DNA of 64,000 nucleotides. Origin: Troglohyphantes excavatus (lineage: Eukaryota > Arthropoda > Arachnida > Araneae > Linyphiidae). Both the position numbers and the translations under genes were made by a program. Shown one piece after another: positions 33,865-46,075 of this stretch; position 1 is the stretch's first letter; each line of letters opens with the position of its first letter. The notes under the pieces are model-generated. The model was not told where the DNA came from and did no database searches. It saw only the letters and a list, made by a program, of their open reading frames with translations. The stretch lies in assembly GCA_963932185.1 (NCBI GenBank), contig OZ010678.1, positions 15,619,144 through 15,683,143 of the forward strand, given 5' to 3'.

Positions 33865-35370
33865 AAAAGAAAAATAGTATCTGCCTTGTTATAAAATTAT
33901 AAGATCTTGACAACAATGAAATATTGTATAAAAAAATCTTTCTGGAAAAAAAGGAAAACCGACCAAGGAAAATGCGCTAAAAAGTAAAAAAATAATTTTT
34001 AATTTTACGACCAATTTGAAAAAGTTGAATTATTTAATATTAATTTTATACTTATTAAAATTTTTTGAAATCGGCGCCAAACTTTATATATGATTTTTGT
34101 ATTTTCGCGCATTTTTCTTAAAGTCGGTTTCCTTTTTTTTTTTTAGAAAGATTATTTTATTTTTCCCTTTTTAGTTTTTAATTTAGCGGGGAGCTTCGCC
34201 TCCTGCTATTATTCACCAAGAAATTCAAATAACAACTTGTGCTTACATTTTGTCTCAACAATGTATATCGTAAAACAATCCCTATCCATGGCAATAAATG
34301 CTGGTTGAACGAAATGTCATTGTTGTACAACTTCTGTTAAACAAGGAAATTTTTTGAAACGGATAAATTGTTTAAAAAACTCCGGTTAATCGACAATTAC
34401 GGGTATACAACAGCCGGATAACCGATTATTTTTTTCCCGGATTTTGTTTAAGTGGATTTTTCTCTATCCAACAAAATTTTTTTTTCGAAATTGGATTTTT
34501 TTTTTTTCAAATGGTCTGGTTAATTGAGAATTCCGGAATTAAATGCCGGATAACCGAATATTTTTTTCAAATTGCTCTCACGTAAAACATGAACTCCCCC
34601 CCCCCTCCCCCCCCCCAAAAAAAAAACCAAATAACTGAAGTAGAACCGAAATCCCGCGCGAACATCATAAAAAAAATACATAACAGACGAATTGAAAACC
34701 TCTCAACTTGGCACACGTTGGCGGTTTTAATTTAAACTTTTTGGCGTTTTTTTTTGGAGTTTTGGTGGACACGCTGGGCAGTCGGTTAAAAAAAAATAGT
34801 ATCTATACTGGTATAAAATTATAAGATCTTGACAACAATGAAATATTGTAAAATAAATTAATATATAAGTATTGTTTTAAACAACTGAAAGTTGGCGATC
34901 AAACATTGTTTTGGCGAAATAACTCTTTCTGGCAATTATGCTCCAACGGGAAATCAAACCGAGAAGCTAATACCCAGAGTATGTACCCGGGAATGTCTAA
35001 ATTATAGACCAATTATTTTCCCTTCGAAAAAATAAAAAAGAAGAAATAAACGGGCAAAACGAATCAATGAGATAACAAACACAAAACACTATTTTACCAT
35101 GGCTCGGAATTTTAAAACTCAGTTAAGTTTTCGGATGATAACGATTTTAGAAGCCCTTTTTCTTTAAACGTCCATTAAAAAAGAAATAGTATCTACATTG
35201 TCATAGAATTACATTGTTAAAAAAAATTATAAGATTTTGACAACAATGAAATACTTTAAAATAAATTAATGTATATTTATTGTTTTTTAAACCACTGAAA
35301 GTTGGCGATCAAAAATTGCTTTAGCGAAGTAACACTTTCTGGCAATCATACTTCAACGGAAAATTCGGAG
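33865..35370 (+). repeat. Three-copy ~390-bp tandem repeat split by family P
   Basis: The phrase AATAGTATCT followed by ATAAAATTATAAGATCTTGA and CAACAATGAAATA occurs at 33870, 34797 and 35187. The latter two continue with ACTGAAAGTTGGCGATCAAA. Family P copy 3 (33935-34790) lies between the first and second, as an insertion. Confidence 0.65.
33935..34790 (+). repeat. Palindromic repeat family P, copy 3
   Basis: Palindrome (shortened), hairpin GGGGAGCTTCGCCTCCT, TCACCAAGAAATTCAAAT, AACAATCCCTATCCATGGCA, CCGGATAA-type motifs, GGCGGTTTTAATTTAAAC and CAGTCGGTTAAAAA. A C-run (34598-34616) lies inside. Confidence 0.7.
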
Positions 35371-35574
35371 ATCTCTGAATAATAGAACTCAGAGACTCAT
35401 TCGGAGCACTTGCGCAAGGCCCCTATTTTAAGGGGTCTCCGAAATGCTTAAAACTCTTTTATAAGAAGTGAAAAAGTTACAAATAAATTTACAAACTAAA
35501 TAATTTTTTTAATTTGATATTTTTTAATTTTTTTTTTTAAGTTTTACTATTTTATACAATTAAATAATTTTTTA

Positions 35575-36530
35575 ACCGACGGAACAGCCAACTAAAACTC
35601 CAATATAAACCGCCAGAAATTTTAAATTAAAACCGCCAAATCGCGCGTCAAGTAGAGAGGTTATCAATTCGGCTGTTATGTATTTTTGTATGTATGTTTG
35701 CGTAGAATTTTGGTTATAATAAAGATATTTGCACAATTTTTTTTTGTTGGATAGGGGCTGTTTCACTTTGGAACAATTTGATAAAAAAAATATCCGCTTA
35801 TCCGGCATTTAACTATCCGGAATTCTCAATTAACCGGACCATTTGAAAAAAAAAATTGTCCGATTTCGAAAATTCTTTTTTTGTTGGATAAAAAAAATCC
35901 CCTAGGCAAAATCTGCAAAAAAAATAATAGTTTATCCGGCTGTTACGTATTTAGAAATGTCAATTAATCGTCAATTTTTTTTTTTATTTATCCGCTTTAA
36001 AAATATTTTCATTGTTTAACAGAAATTGTACAAAAATGACATTTCGTTTAACCAACATTTATTGGCATTGATAAGAATTTTTTTACAATATACATTGTTG
36101 AGCACAAGTTGCTACTTGAATTTCTTGGTGAATACTAATAGAAGGCGATGCCCCCTGCTACATTAAAAACTAAAAAGGGAAAAATAAAATAATCTTTCTA
36201 GAAAAAAGGAAAACCGACTTTAAGAAAAATGCGCTAAAAAGATTTTTTTTTTTTAAATTTTACGAACGCATTAAAAAAATTTAATTATTTCATGTCAATT
36301 TTATACTTATTACAACTTTTTGAAGTTGGTGCCAATTTACAAAAATCATACCTAAATTTTAGCGCTTTTTTCAAAAAGTTGTAATAAGTATAAAATTGAC
36401 TTTAAATAATTCAATTTTTTCAATGCGTTCGTAAAATTAAAAATAATTTTTGTTCTTTTTAGCGCATCTTTCTTAAAGTCGGTTTTCCTTTTTTTAGCAA
36501 TATTATTTTATTATATATGCTTATGGAAGT
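35575..36530 (-). repeat. Palindromic repeat family P, copy 4 (inverted)
   Basis: Full-length inverted copy: begins AACCGACGGAACAGCCAACT, then AAAACCGCCA twice, TTATCCGGCATTTAACTATC, the GAAGGCGATGCCCCCT hairpin, and the palindrome with AAAACCGACTTTAAG and CTTAAAGTCGGTTTTCC. It faces copy 3 across about 0.8 kb. Confidence 0.75.
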
Positions 36531-36724
36531 GCACCTCAATGGAGGCAAATAAACGTTTCAATTTTGTTTGACCATGAAAATGAAGAGAAGAAAAAATTCT
36601 GAAAATAATAACAACGTTTTTTAATTTTTCTCAACTTTTACTGTGAATACTGAAAAAAAAATACCCAACAAATACATACATAGAAAAGATGACATAACCC
36701 AATGAAAAGTATAAATACTTTTAG

Positions 36725-38840
36725 TTTTTCACTTGAGCATTTAAACACATAAAAACGCCAAGAGGTTCAGTAATTTCATTACAACTCTCTGCGATATATT
36801 CGCCATCAATATTAATCTAACATTAACAATTTTGCAGATTTATCAGATTTATTTTACTACCATTAAACAAATTCAAAAATTCTGTTTTTATTTTACACTT
36901 TCATTTAGAAATGTGGAATTATGGTTTTCACTGAAAAGTTAATAAAAATAGACTTTGTAGAAATGGATCTTGAAGAGAGATTGAGGATAGAAGATTGAGA
37001 TTGAGATGAAGACATGAAAGATGAGAATTGCTGAGTTCCGTGCAGGTTTTGCTCAAAAAGAAACAAATGAGTTTGCACGCCTCCAGTTGTAGTTCTCTTG
37101 TGACTAATAACTCATGTTAAATTTTTTGGAATTAGATTTAATAATTGATTAGGATTTTATTATAACTTAGTTTTTGCCTCTGAGCAAATCTTTATTTTTA
37201 GTATTACCTCGAATATTGATTTTTTAGTTTGGGAAATTAATATTTAATGTTCTACTGATTAGCTTAGATGATTTTTGTTTCTTTTTTAAGAACTAAGATC
37301 AATTTTATTTTAGATCGTGTTTATGCTTTCTTTTCGTCGCTCTTTGGGCATTTTTTTTTTTTTTTTTTTTTTTTTTCTCCTGGGAATGTCTGGTTTTCTT
37401 GTTTTCGTTTCTTCCTGTGTCTTGTCCTGGGGTGAGTGGGATTTTTGGGGTGATTGGTTTTCTGAGCGAATGAATGGAGTGGATCGTTAGTAATTCAGAT
37501 TTTTTCTTTTCGTTTCCTATATTCAGATATTAATTCAGATGAAGAGGTTTTAGTCCCTTTGGGACCCAGGTACCTTATTCAAAATTATGTTACGGTTACG
37601 GTTAGAAATGTATATTCCTATTACTTGGCAAATAAATTCATGAAATGCTTCGTAAGAGGCAGAACAACATTGTCAAATTCCACTTCGATTCAAATTTAAC
37701 AGGGAAATGTATTTTATTCAAGCTTTGTTTGGTCAAGAGGTGCCGTGGTTTCATACAACTCTCTGCGACTTATGCGTCGTAGGTACTACTCAAACATTAA
37801 TAATTTGGCAAATAGATAAAGATATATTTTACTATCACTAAATAAGTTGGAAAAACCCTGTTTATTCTTTTTACACTTGATTTAAATACAATTCCTTGTG
37901 ATATACTCGCCATCGAAACTATTAAAATATTAATAATTTATTATATATGTAACAGTTTATTTTACTGTCACTGAACAAGTTAAAAAACCATTTTTATTTA
38001 TTTTACACTTACAAAGACAAAAAAAGAAAAAATTTCATTGAAACTTGAACTCATGAAATGCTTCGTAAGAGGGCATTGTCAAATTCTACCCAGTTTCAAG
38101 TGTAACACATTCGCTGCCATATGAAATGTATTTTAATCAAGCTTTGTTTAGTTAAGAGGTTCCGCAATTTCAATACAACTCTTCTATATATTCGCCATCA
38201 ATACTACTCTTACCTTAATAATTTGAGAAATTTATAGAGATTTATTTTACTACCACTAAACAAGTTGAAAAATCTTATTTATTAATTTTACACATTCAAG
38301 ATTATTTTAAAATAAGAGTTAATTTAATTCATGAAATGCTTCGTGAAATGCATAATTGATAACGTTGTTAAATTTCACCCATATTCAAATTTAACGCATT
38401 TAACTCCCTTATGAAATGTATTTTATTCACGCTTTGTTTGAAAAACAGATTCCTCGATTTAAATACACTTCTTTGCGATATGTTCGCCATCGGTACAATT
38501 CAAATATTAATAATTTGATAAATTTATAAATGTTTATAAATGTACAACTAAACAAGTTGAAAAATCATCTTTGTTTGCTTTACACTTTCATTGGAATTTG
38601 TTCTGCTTTGTATTTGTAACTAAACTCATGAAATGCTTCGTAAGAGGGCATTGTCAAATTCTACTCCGTTTCAAGTTCAACACATTCGCTGCCCTATGAA
38701 ATGTATTTTATTTGTTTGGCCAAGAGGTTCTGTGATTTCAATAAAACTCTCTGCGATATATTCGCAATCGGTTCTACTCTTACAGTAATAATTTTGTTTA
38801 GATTTATATAGAATTATTTTAATACCACTAAAGAAATTGA
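36725..38840. repeat. ~290-bp satellite, about 5-6 diverged units
   Basis: TCATGAAATGCTTCGT recurs at about 37636, 38048, 38331 and 38626. CTCTGCGATATATTCGCC-like phrases recur at 36786, 37753, 37900, 38185, 38473 and 38748. TATTTTACTACCACTAAACA and GAAATGTATTTTATT also recur. The first unit (36725-36900) is separated from the rest by about 700 bp of unrelated sequence that includes 26 T at 37351-37376. Confidence 0.8.
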
Positions 38841-38844
38841 AAAT

Positions 38845-39215
38845 TGCTTTTAACCGACTGAACAGCGAAAAAATTGAATTATGTAATATCAATTTTATAC
38901 TTATTAAAACTTTTCGATATCGGCGCCAAAAGTTATGTATGATTTTTGTAAATTGGCACGAACTTCAAAAAGTTGTAATAAGTATAAAACTGTTATTAAA
39001 TAACTCAATTTGTTCAACTTGGTCGTAAAATTAAAAATTATTTTTTACTTATTAGCGCATTTTCTTTAAGTCGGTTTTTCTTTTTTTAAAAAAGATTATT
39101 TTATTTTTCCCCTTTTAGTTTTCAATTTAGCAGGGGACTTCGCCTCTTATTATTAGTCACCAAGAAATTCAAGTAGAAACTTGTGCTCAACCATGTATCT
39201 CTCTATTTTAAAAAA
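38845..39215 (+). repeat. Family P fragment
   Basis: Starts AACCGACTGAACAGCG, then the palindrome right arm (CGTAAAATTAAAAATTATTT, TTTAAGTCGGTTTTTC), hairpin GGGGACTTCGCCTCTT and TCACCAAGAAATTCAAGTAG. The right half is missing. Confidence 0.65.
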
Positions 39216-39284
39216 AAGTAAGCCCTAGGGGGAAAAAGTAAGTCCTAGGGGGAATTTTCAGTTCTTTCAATGTTATTCAGATCG

Positions 39285-40385
39285 TATCTCAAAATGTAAA
39301 AGTCCTAAAATTATGAAATTAAGTGAATTTGTTAAGAAATGTTTGATAAATAAGAAGAATATATTTTTGTTACTGTTATTAGTTTATAAGTTATTTAATA
39401 TTAAATTCGTCGTTGATAAAATTTCGCTTACAAGTAATTTTGTCCGTCGAGTTTCTGAAACACTATTAAGAGGAGAGATCCAATTTTTTTAGGGAGTGTA
39501 CAAATAGGTTTGAACTGGAAATCCAAGTAAGCATTTTTTTAAATTCGAATTAGTTTTGGATTTATAAGTTTTTTAAACATTTAAACACGCTCCACTTTTT
39601 GAAGTTTTTTCACCCTCATTTTTGAACGTGATTTCTAAATTGCTATAAGTCATTTAAAATTACATATTCTCTTATTCAAAAAAATATATTAATGTTCGCT
39701 AAAACTTCCTCTTTCTGATGTTATAAAGATTATATTCCTATCTTTACAATTAAATTAGATATAGTCAATTAAGATAGGTATAAAAAGTAGCGAAGAAGGA
39801 TAAATATGTCAGATATTTCGAGAAAATTTTAATTTGCGACTTTTTGTCTCATTGTTCCGCTTGCATCTAAGAAAGTAAATGTCCTAAAATTATGAAATTA
39901 TGCCAGTTTATTAAGAAATGTTTAGGTAATAAGATGAATATATTTGTTTTTCAATACGATCAGTATATTAGACGTTATTTTATGTTAAAGTCATGATTTT
40001 AGAAAATTTTGAAAACAATTCATACATTTTTGTATACTTGTCTTCCAATTTTCAACAAAAAAATAAATAAAAAATTAGGGGTATAGATTAAACTATTGGC
40101 TACAAATGATCCAGAGCGTTTGTGAAATTTCGATTTAGTTTTGTAGTTATAAATTTTTAAATCATTCACGAAATGTCTGAAATAATCTTAAATTTTACGC
40201 GTATATTCACAAAAGATAAATTAAAACTGCTCTAAGTAGTTCAAAAATATACTTTTTTCCCGTTAAAAAAATATAGTTATATTCGTAAAATTTTCCTTTC
40301 TTGAATGGTATAAAAACTGAAATTCTATCTTAAAAAATAAATTAGATGTAACTATTTATGTGAAGTACTATAATTATTATTAAAA
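39285..40385 (+). repeat. Diverged ~580-bp tandem duplication
   Basis: GTCCTAAAATTATGAAATTA and TTAAGAAATGTTT occur at about 39300 and 39880. TTTAGTTTTG, TTAAATTAGATATAG versus AAATAAATTAGATGTAAC and other blocks follow in parallel order. A small two-copy repeat (AAGTAAGTCCTAGGGGGAA) lies just before, at 39222-39255. Confidence 0.6.
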
Positions 40386-40689
40386 GATATTTCGGAGCAA
40401 AATGCCATTGTTGGCAAAATGCCAACATGTATGTAAATCCAAATTCTGTAGCTTAATATATATTTTAATGGGGAATTATTATTAGCGCCAATTCTCAATA
40501 ATCTTACTTTATATAAATAAAAGTTGGCGAATTATAGGCTTATTTTTGCTTGGCGCGTTTTATGCTGTTGTTTGCTTACACGTTTCGCTTTTCAATGAGT
40601 AGAAACAATTGCGTTGAAACAGTTCTGCAGTTGAGCTTTTCCAGTTATCAGACCCACCACAACGGCGGCAACGTTTCTGTGTGTGTGTG

Positions 40690-41367
40690 GGGGGGGGGTG
40701 GGGGGGGGGGAGACCATGCCCCCCCTCCCCCCTGTAAACTTGAAACCTTAAAAGTTGGGGTTTTCGAATTTTAAAAATCCCTGAGTTGGGAAAATTTATG
40801 CCTCAGGAAAATTAATATTATTAGCAAATGAAAGCGACGGAAGACTAGAAATTGACCAGCTTGTATTAAGATGAAACTTAAATGAGATCTCAAAACGGAA
40901 CACTGCATTGGAACATGCGTGCAACAAATCAATACTTTCGAGAGAACTGTTTAATATTACCTATAAAAAAGCTGACAAATGTCTATAAGTTGGAATTGGG
41001 ATTTTTTTTTAGCACTGTTGCGTTGTGAATTTCGAATCGGTAAGTGTGGTCTGGTTAATAAACGTCGCACTAGAGTTGCACATTGAACTACTGGCGTTGG
41101 TTCGAGCAAAGCGCCCTTGATTGGTTATTGGTACGTATTTACTTACTACATCAAGGACGCTTTGGTTCGAGGCCTTTTTCGAAGAAAAGACCCGGGAACG
41201 ACATCTCATATTTTTAACAATGGTCAGATAACGAGAACAACACTAGAGCTGGTACCCGACGTCTTTAAGTTGGGAATTTTGAATCGTTCACTTTCGGAAT
41301 TTCGGATCGTTAAGTTGGGAAATTTCTTGTCTGAACATCCCAAAAATAAATTTGTGTGACGGCACTG
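40690..41367 (-). mobile_element. hAT-like element, family D, copy 2, with SINE piece
   Basis: Right end TTTGTGTGACGGCACTG mirrors the left end of the copy at 21355. GATCGTTAAGTTGGGAAATT and CCCTGAGTTGGGAAAATTTA match that copy in reverse. A SINE 3' fragment (41045-41265: GTCGCACTAGAGTTGCACAT, CGAAGAAAAGACCCGGGAAC) interrupts it. A G-rich tract lies near its left edge. Confidence 0.65.
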
Positions 41368-41449
41368 CCAGTAATAATTTGTATAACTAAAAAAAGTATT
41401 GTTGTTAGGACGCATTGTCATTGTCTACAGTGTATGAAGCCGATATTGT

Positions 41450-41532
41450 TTGCGAAGCAAACTAAAGAGGATTGCGTAGCAATCCTCCGGGGGTTGGCGA
41501 AGCGTTAGCGGAGCAGGGGGCGAGCCCCCTAG
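41450..41532 (+). mobile_element. Helitron-type 3' end: three hairpins and CTAG
   Basis: Successive hairpins GTTTGCGAAGCAAAC, GGATTGCGTAGCAATCC and GGGGGCGAGCCCCC are followed at once by TAG (CTAG) and T. A hairpin just before CTRR followed by T is the signature of Helitron 3' ends. The sequence after it resumes family P (GTAAAACAATCCCTATC), so the end sits inside a P copy. The matching 5' TC end is not identified. Confidence 0.55.
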
Positions 41533-42055
41533 TATTGTAAAACAATCCCTATCAATGCCAATAAATGCTGGTTAAACGAAATGTCATTGTTGTACAATTT
41601 CTATTGAACAACGAAAATATGAAATCGGATAAATTGTTTAAAAAAACTCCGTTTAATCGATATTTCCGGATATATAACAGCCGGATAACCGACTATTTTT
41701 TAATGCAGATTTTGCCTAAGTGGATTTTTCTCTATTCAACAAAAAAAGAATTTTCGAAATCGGACACTTTTTTTTTTCAAACGGTCCGGTTGATTGAGAA
41801 TTCCGGAGAGTTAAATGCCGGATAACTGAATGTTTTTTTATTAAATTGCACCCAAGTGAAACATCCTCTATCCAACAACAACAACAACAAAAAGAATTTT
41901 GCAAGTATCCGAAATCCTGCACGAACATATATAAAAAAATACGTAACGGTCGAATTGATAACCTCTAGACTTGGCGCGTGATTTTGCGGTTTTAATTTAA
42001 AATTTCTGGCGTTTTATTTTGGAGTTTTGATTGGCGCGCTGTTAAGTCGGTTAAA
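41533..42055 (+). repeat. Family P, right half
   Basis: From AAAACAATCCCTATCAATGC through AATCGGATAAATTGTTT, AACAGCCGGATAACCG and GCGGTTTTAATTTAAAAT to AGTCGGTTAAAAATA. A 12-bp AAC microsatellite expansion lies at about 41875-41890. Confidence 0.7.
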
Positions 42056-42139
42056 AATAACACAATTTTACTTTATGAAATGTAATAGAAAGCTAAACAC
42101 AAAAAAAACACGTGAATCGAAAATGCAAAGCCCGTGTTT

Positions 42140-42665
42140 TTTAACTCAATGAACAGCGCGTCAACCAAAACTTCAAAATAAAACCGCCAGATACTTTTAA
42201 TTAAAACCGCCAAGGAGAGAGGTTAGCAATTTGACTGTTATGTATTTTTATATTCCCGAATAGGACAGTTATCTAAAACAGCTCGCGCGTTTATCTTGTC
42301 TAATATTTTATCTTTTTAAACCTCAATGGGTCCAATTCAAATTTTAAAATCTTCTAACTTTAAACACAGTTACATTTGGCATCAGAATATAAACCCTACT
42401 CTTAAAAAATAATATTTAAAAAAAAAAGGAACACGGACTTTAAGCAAATGCATGAAAAAGCATAATTTTTTAAAAAAAATTTACGTGCAAGTTAAAAAAA
42501 TTGAATTATTTAATATAAATTTTGCACTTATTTAATGTTTTTGAAATCGGTGCCAAAATGTATGTATGATTTTTGTAAATTGGCACCAACTTCAAAAAGT
42601 TGTAATAAGTATAAAATTGATATTAAATAATTCAATTTTTTCAACTTGTTCCGTCAGTTAAAAAT
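42140..42665. repeat. Family P fragments
   Basis: 42140-42245 is an inverted right-end scrap (AGCGCGTCAACCAAAACTTC, AAAACCGCCAAGG). 42405-42660 is part of the palindrome (CTTTAAGCAAATGC, GGCACCAACTTCAAAAAGTT). Confidence 0.5.
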
Positions 42666-42669
42666 AAGT

Positions 42670-43284
42670 ATATAAAAATATGTAAAATGTACTCATTTTT
42701 GAATATGTTTGATGCTTATTAAAGCTCATAATTCATAAGTTTCATTTTTGAAAAAGACATTTACTCAAAAATGAGTACAATGAGCAAAAATGAATAAAAA
42801 GAGCAGTTGCTTGCCAACGAATGTAGCCTTCATAAATCACTTTCAATAAATATCAACATTTACAACCAAGACTTACCGGGAATCAAACCCATATCCTATG
42901 ACTCTGCAGTCCAATTCCTTATCTATTATACTACCAGGAAGACGTGAAGAAGTTATAAACAGTAGAAATTTTTAAAAGGTGTGCCAAAAGAATGAGAAGT
43001 AAGGTAATTGAGTTGTAATAACTCGGTCTCCATTTAAGCAATCGACGTCAAATGATGTGGAAAACCGTCTTATGAACAACTGCTTTAAGTTTTTCAGGTC
43101 GCTTTATTAAGATAGCTTGAACAGAAGCTGATATTAGCAATATTAAATAACACTGCACAAGCTGAGATTAGTAATAATAAATCACTGCGAAAGTACGATT
43201 ACTTAAATTTGAGTACGTCATCGCTCATTTACGATGCAATTATTAGGTTCAGGTACTCATTTTTAAGTACCTTTTTTTACAGTG
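42670..43284 (-). mobile_element. CACTG-ended (CMC-like) non-autonomous element, copy 1
   Basis: The right end AGTACCTTTTTTTACAGTG reads CACTGTAAAAAAAGGTACT in reverse, the CACTG/CACTA-type terminus. Copies at 51336-52230 and 54635-55110 share AAAAATGAGTAC, TACGTCATCGCTCATTTACG and TAAGCAATCGACGTC. On the minus strand at about 42955-42870 there is a tRNA-like block: GGTAGTATAATAGATAAGG and GGGTTTGATTCCCGG. The opposite CACTG end is not preserved. Confidence 0.6.
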
Positions 43285-43473
43285 TATGTTACGCTTTTAA
43301 TGTGATCAATTCCGACACTATAACTCCGTGTAAATACCACAATTGATATTAATTTGGTATAGTCATATAGGAAATTGAGGTTCGATGAGTGTAAAACCTT
43401 GAAATAAAGCAAATAATACACAGGGCGTGGATGGGTAGCGCCAAATGGAACAGCTTGTTCCATTCCTTTTGTT

Positions 43474-45004
43474 CTGGCACGTAGGTATAGATTTTTCATG
43501 GGGGTGGTTCAGTGACTGAGTAACTTATTTCCCTCCCTCCCCCCAAAATAACAACCCCCCCCCCTTTTTTTTAAAAACTTCTAATTAATTTTTATTCAAG
43601 TAAACAGGAATATGTTGACATATAAGTATCGAAACAACAACAGTTATTTATTTTTCATGAAATAGTTACCAATATCAGTCATTAACTATTTTTAAAAATT
43701 AGTAAATATACTCCCTAATTATGAAATAAATTTAGAGAACAAATTTAAATTTTTAGATTCCTTGTTTTAAATAATATATATGTTACCGTGATAGTGCGGA
43801 AGCCGTGTATCTGCAGACTCACTAGTGGCTCCGCAGATACACTGGTTCGATACGTGAAAGTGCGGAATCGTGTTTAAAATAAGAGTTTTCCGCACTATCA
43901 CTAGTGAGTCTGCAGAGTCACGTATTCTGAATCGTAAAAGTGCGAAAATTTGTTATTTTAATTGCTAAGTTGATCACTAAGCCATTGCTAAGTTGATCAC
44001 TAAGCCATTGCTAAGTTGATCACTAAGCCATTGCTAAGTTGATCACTAAGCCATTGCTAAGTTGATCACTAAGCCATTGATCACTAAGTCACGCCGATAC
44101 TATGGGAAGATCTATTTCAGCAAGTAATTCATGTAAATCACTATTCTTGAACATATGAAAAAAAAATTAGGATTTTAAATTAAAATTAAACACGGAAATA
44201 GTATCTTGCAAACACGTAAACATTGTAATCCAAACAACGTTCTATTGCCGCTAACCAATCAGGTTTTAGTACTGCTGGCGACATTGGTATTTTTTAGCGA
44301 TGATTGACACAACCAAACATCACATGCCAGTTTTTATAAAAAAAAAAACCTGATGATTATTTTCCATGATATTATTTTCAGGGGTCGGTTGACCGAAACT
44401 CTATTCTTCGATTCGCGTAATTTCTTTAATTTTGTTTTTTTAAAGTTATAAACTTAATGAGAATTGTTTGAGACGATCTTAATTTGCACTTTCACGAGTG
44501 TCTATCAGTGCATCTGCAGATTCCCTAGTAAGTCTGCAGATACACTAGTGCATGTGCGAAATCAAATAATTTTCCGCACTGTCACGTATTTGTCCAGTGT
44601 ATCTGCGGAGTCACTAGCGAGTCTGCAGATACACGGATTTTCGCACTATCACGGTAACATATATATATATCCCGTTGGACGATCTTTTCCCTTTGTCACC
44701 GAAATTAAAATCCTCGATAATGCAATACGATGACGTCATGTTACGCTTAGTTTGAGATAAAAATTACCACAAAACATGCTTTCGAAGCAGTTTCAAATCT
44801 ATTTTCCGGGGAATGACCCCCGGGAAATAACAGGTCTTCCCTCATGTACCTCAACAAGAAGTATTATACTAGAAATTGAAATGTTTCTAGTTTTTTAAAG
44901 TATTTTTATGATTTTTACAGTAATTCGATTTTTAAAATTTTTCTTATTGACTTTCAATGGGAGGGGTTTGAACCCCCTGAACCACCCCCTTACCTACGTG
45001 CCTG
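43474..45004. mobile_element. hAT element with perfect duplication CTTTTGTT, host of a nested element
   Basis: Ends CTGGCACGTAGGTA and TACCTACGTGCCTG, then GGGGGTGGTTCAG versus CTGAACCACCCCC, are inverted repeats. The 8-bp flanks CTTTTGTT (43466-43473 and 45005-45012) are identical. The middle (43782-44658) is a separate insertion. No transposase frame. Confidence 0.85.
43782..44658. mobile_element. Nested inverted-repeat element with internal palindromes and 23-bp repeats
   Basis: Ends GTTACCGTGATAGTGCG and CGCACTATCACGGTAAC, flanked by ATATATAT on both sides. Subterminal regions contain many TCTGCAGA, GTATCTGC and CACTAGTGA/GTCACTAG palindromes mirrored between ends. A five-copy 23-bp tandem repeat (ATTGCTAAGTTGATCACTAA) lies at 43961-44090. 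Confidence 0.8.
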
Positions 45005-45259
45005 CTTTTGTTCCTTAGGTGAACAACTTCTATTTCTATAAATCTGAAGTAAAGTCGTTTCCCATAAAATCTTAATTCAAATAACCCGTCTTAATCTTAA
45101 TAAAATTCGGGTGTGGCCGTGTTGGAGCACAGCCCCACCCGATCAAGGATCGATCGGTTTTAGTCGGAGAATGAAAAGGGCAATGTTCGACAACTTGATA
45201 AATATCATTAAAAAATCAATTTGTGAATATTTTATGAAAAGACATTTTCAGTTAAGATA

Positions 45260-45925
45260 TGTGTTTAAAAAAAATTTTAAATGACGAAATTCCATTCTGA
45301 AAATGTGTTTTAAAATGTCTTCTCATAAGAATAACAAGATTCTATTTCGAATCCCCTTTTCGGAACAACATTTTGTGCCGAATTTAAATAACAATGATAT
45401 TTGTTTAAGTGAAGTACTATACTTGTAAAATATTTATTTAATTTTAAACATTTCTGAAAAGGAATTATTCGAATGTGTAATCAATTATTTTTGTTTACTT
45501 CCTAATATGAACATCGAACATTTATAGGTAAATTATTTATTCGAATTGCGCGATTAGAAGCATTATCAGGCAAATCTCAATGGATATAAGACTATTTCCG
45601 CTATGATTAAAGTAAATATGTGTTAGATATGTTAAAAAAACATTATCAAAGCATATTTGTGTTGAATTTTTTCTCTTTTTTATTTAAATCTTCATCAAAC
45701 TTCCATTTGCAAGAAACTTTAAAAAATACCTTCTTATTCCAATTTCGCAAACAAATTATTTTTGTTTACATCGTACTATGGGCAATAAACATTCGTTTAT
45801 ATATTATTTATTCAAATCGCTGGATTTAAAAAGTATTCTGAAGCAAATCTCAATGAATGTAAACTTATTACCGTTACAATTAAAGCAAAAATGCTTTCGC
45901 TGAACTGTAAAATATTATCAAAACA
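45260..45925 (+). repeat. ~270-bp satellite, left part (about 2.5 units)
   Basis: AAATTATTTATTCGAATTGC at 45531 and ATATTATTTATTCAAATCGC at 45804 mark a ~272-bp step. GCAAATCTCAATG, TTTCCGCTATGATTAAAG and ATTATCAAA also recur. The array stops at ATTATCAAAACATA, exactly where the CACTG sequence begins, and resumes at about 52347. Confidence 0.7.
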
Positions 45926-45935
45926 TACACTGTTA

Positions 45936-46075
45936 AAAATATTCAAGGATAGTGAAGGCTATATATATATGTATATAAGGTGTGCTCGTTTTTCGCTTTT
46001 TAAAAGGGGTAAGGAAATTATATTTTTGACGTCATTTTTGTTCCGCCTTACTATGGGTTTTTGATCATTCTCAAT
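45936..46075 (+). repeat. Long inverted repeat, left arm
   Basis: ATTCAAGGATAGTGAAGGCT, TGCTCGTTTTTCGC and ATATTTTTGACGTCA match the reverse complement of 51195-51335 (TGACGTCAAAAATATACTTT, GCGAGAACGAGCA, CACTATCCTTGAA). About 130 bp of imperfect pairing. It flanks the CMC element on the outside. Confidence 0.75.

Noticed and set aside
43961..44090. Five 23-bp repeats considered as a CRISPR array
   Set aside because: The repeats are contiguous with no spacers, in a eukaryotic MITE; this is a simple tandem repeat.
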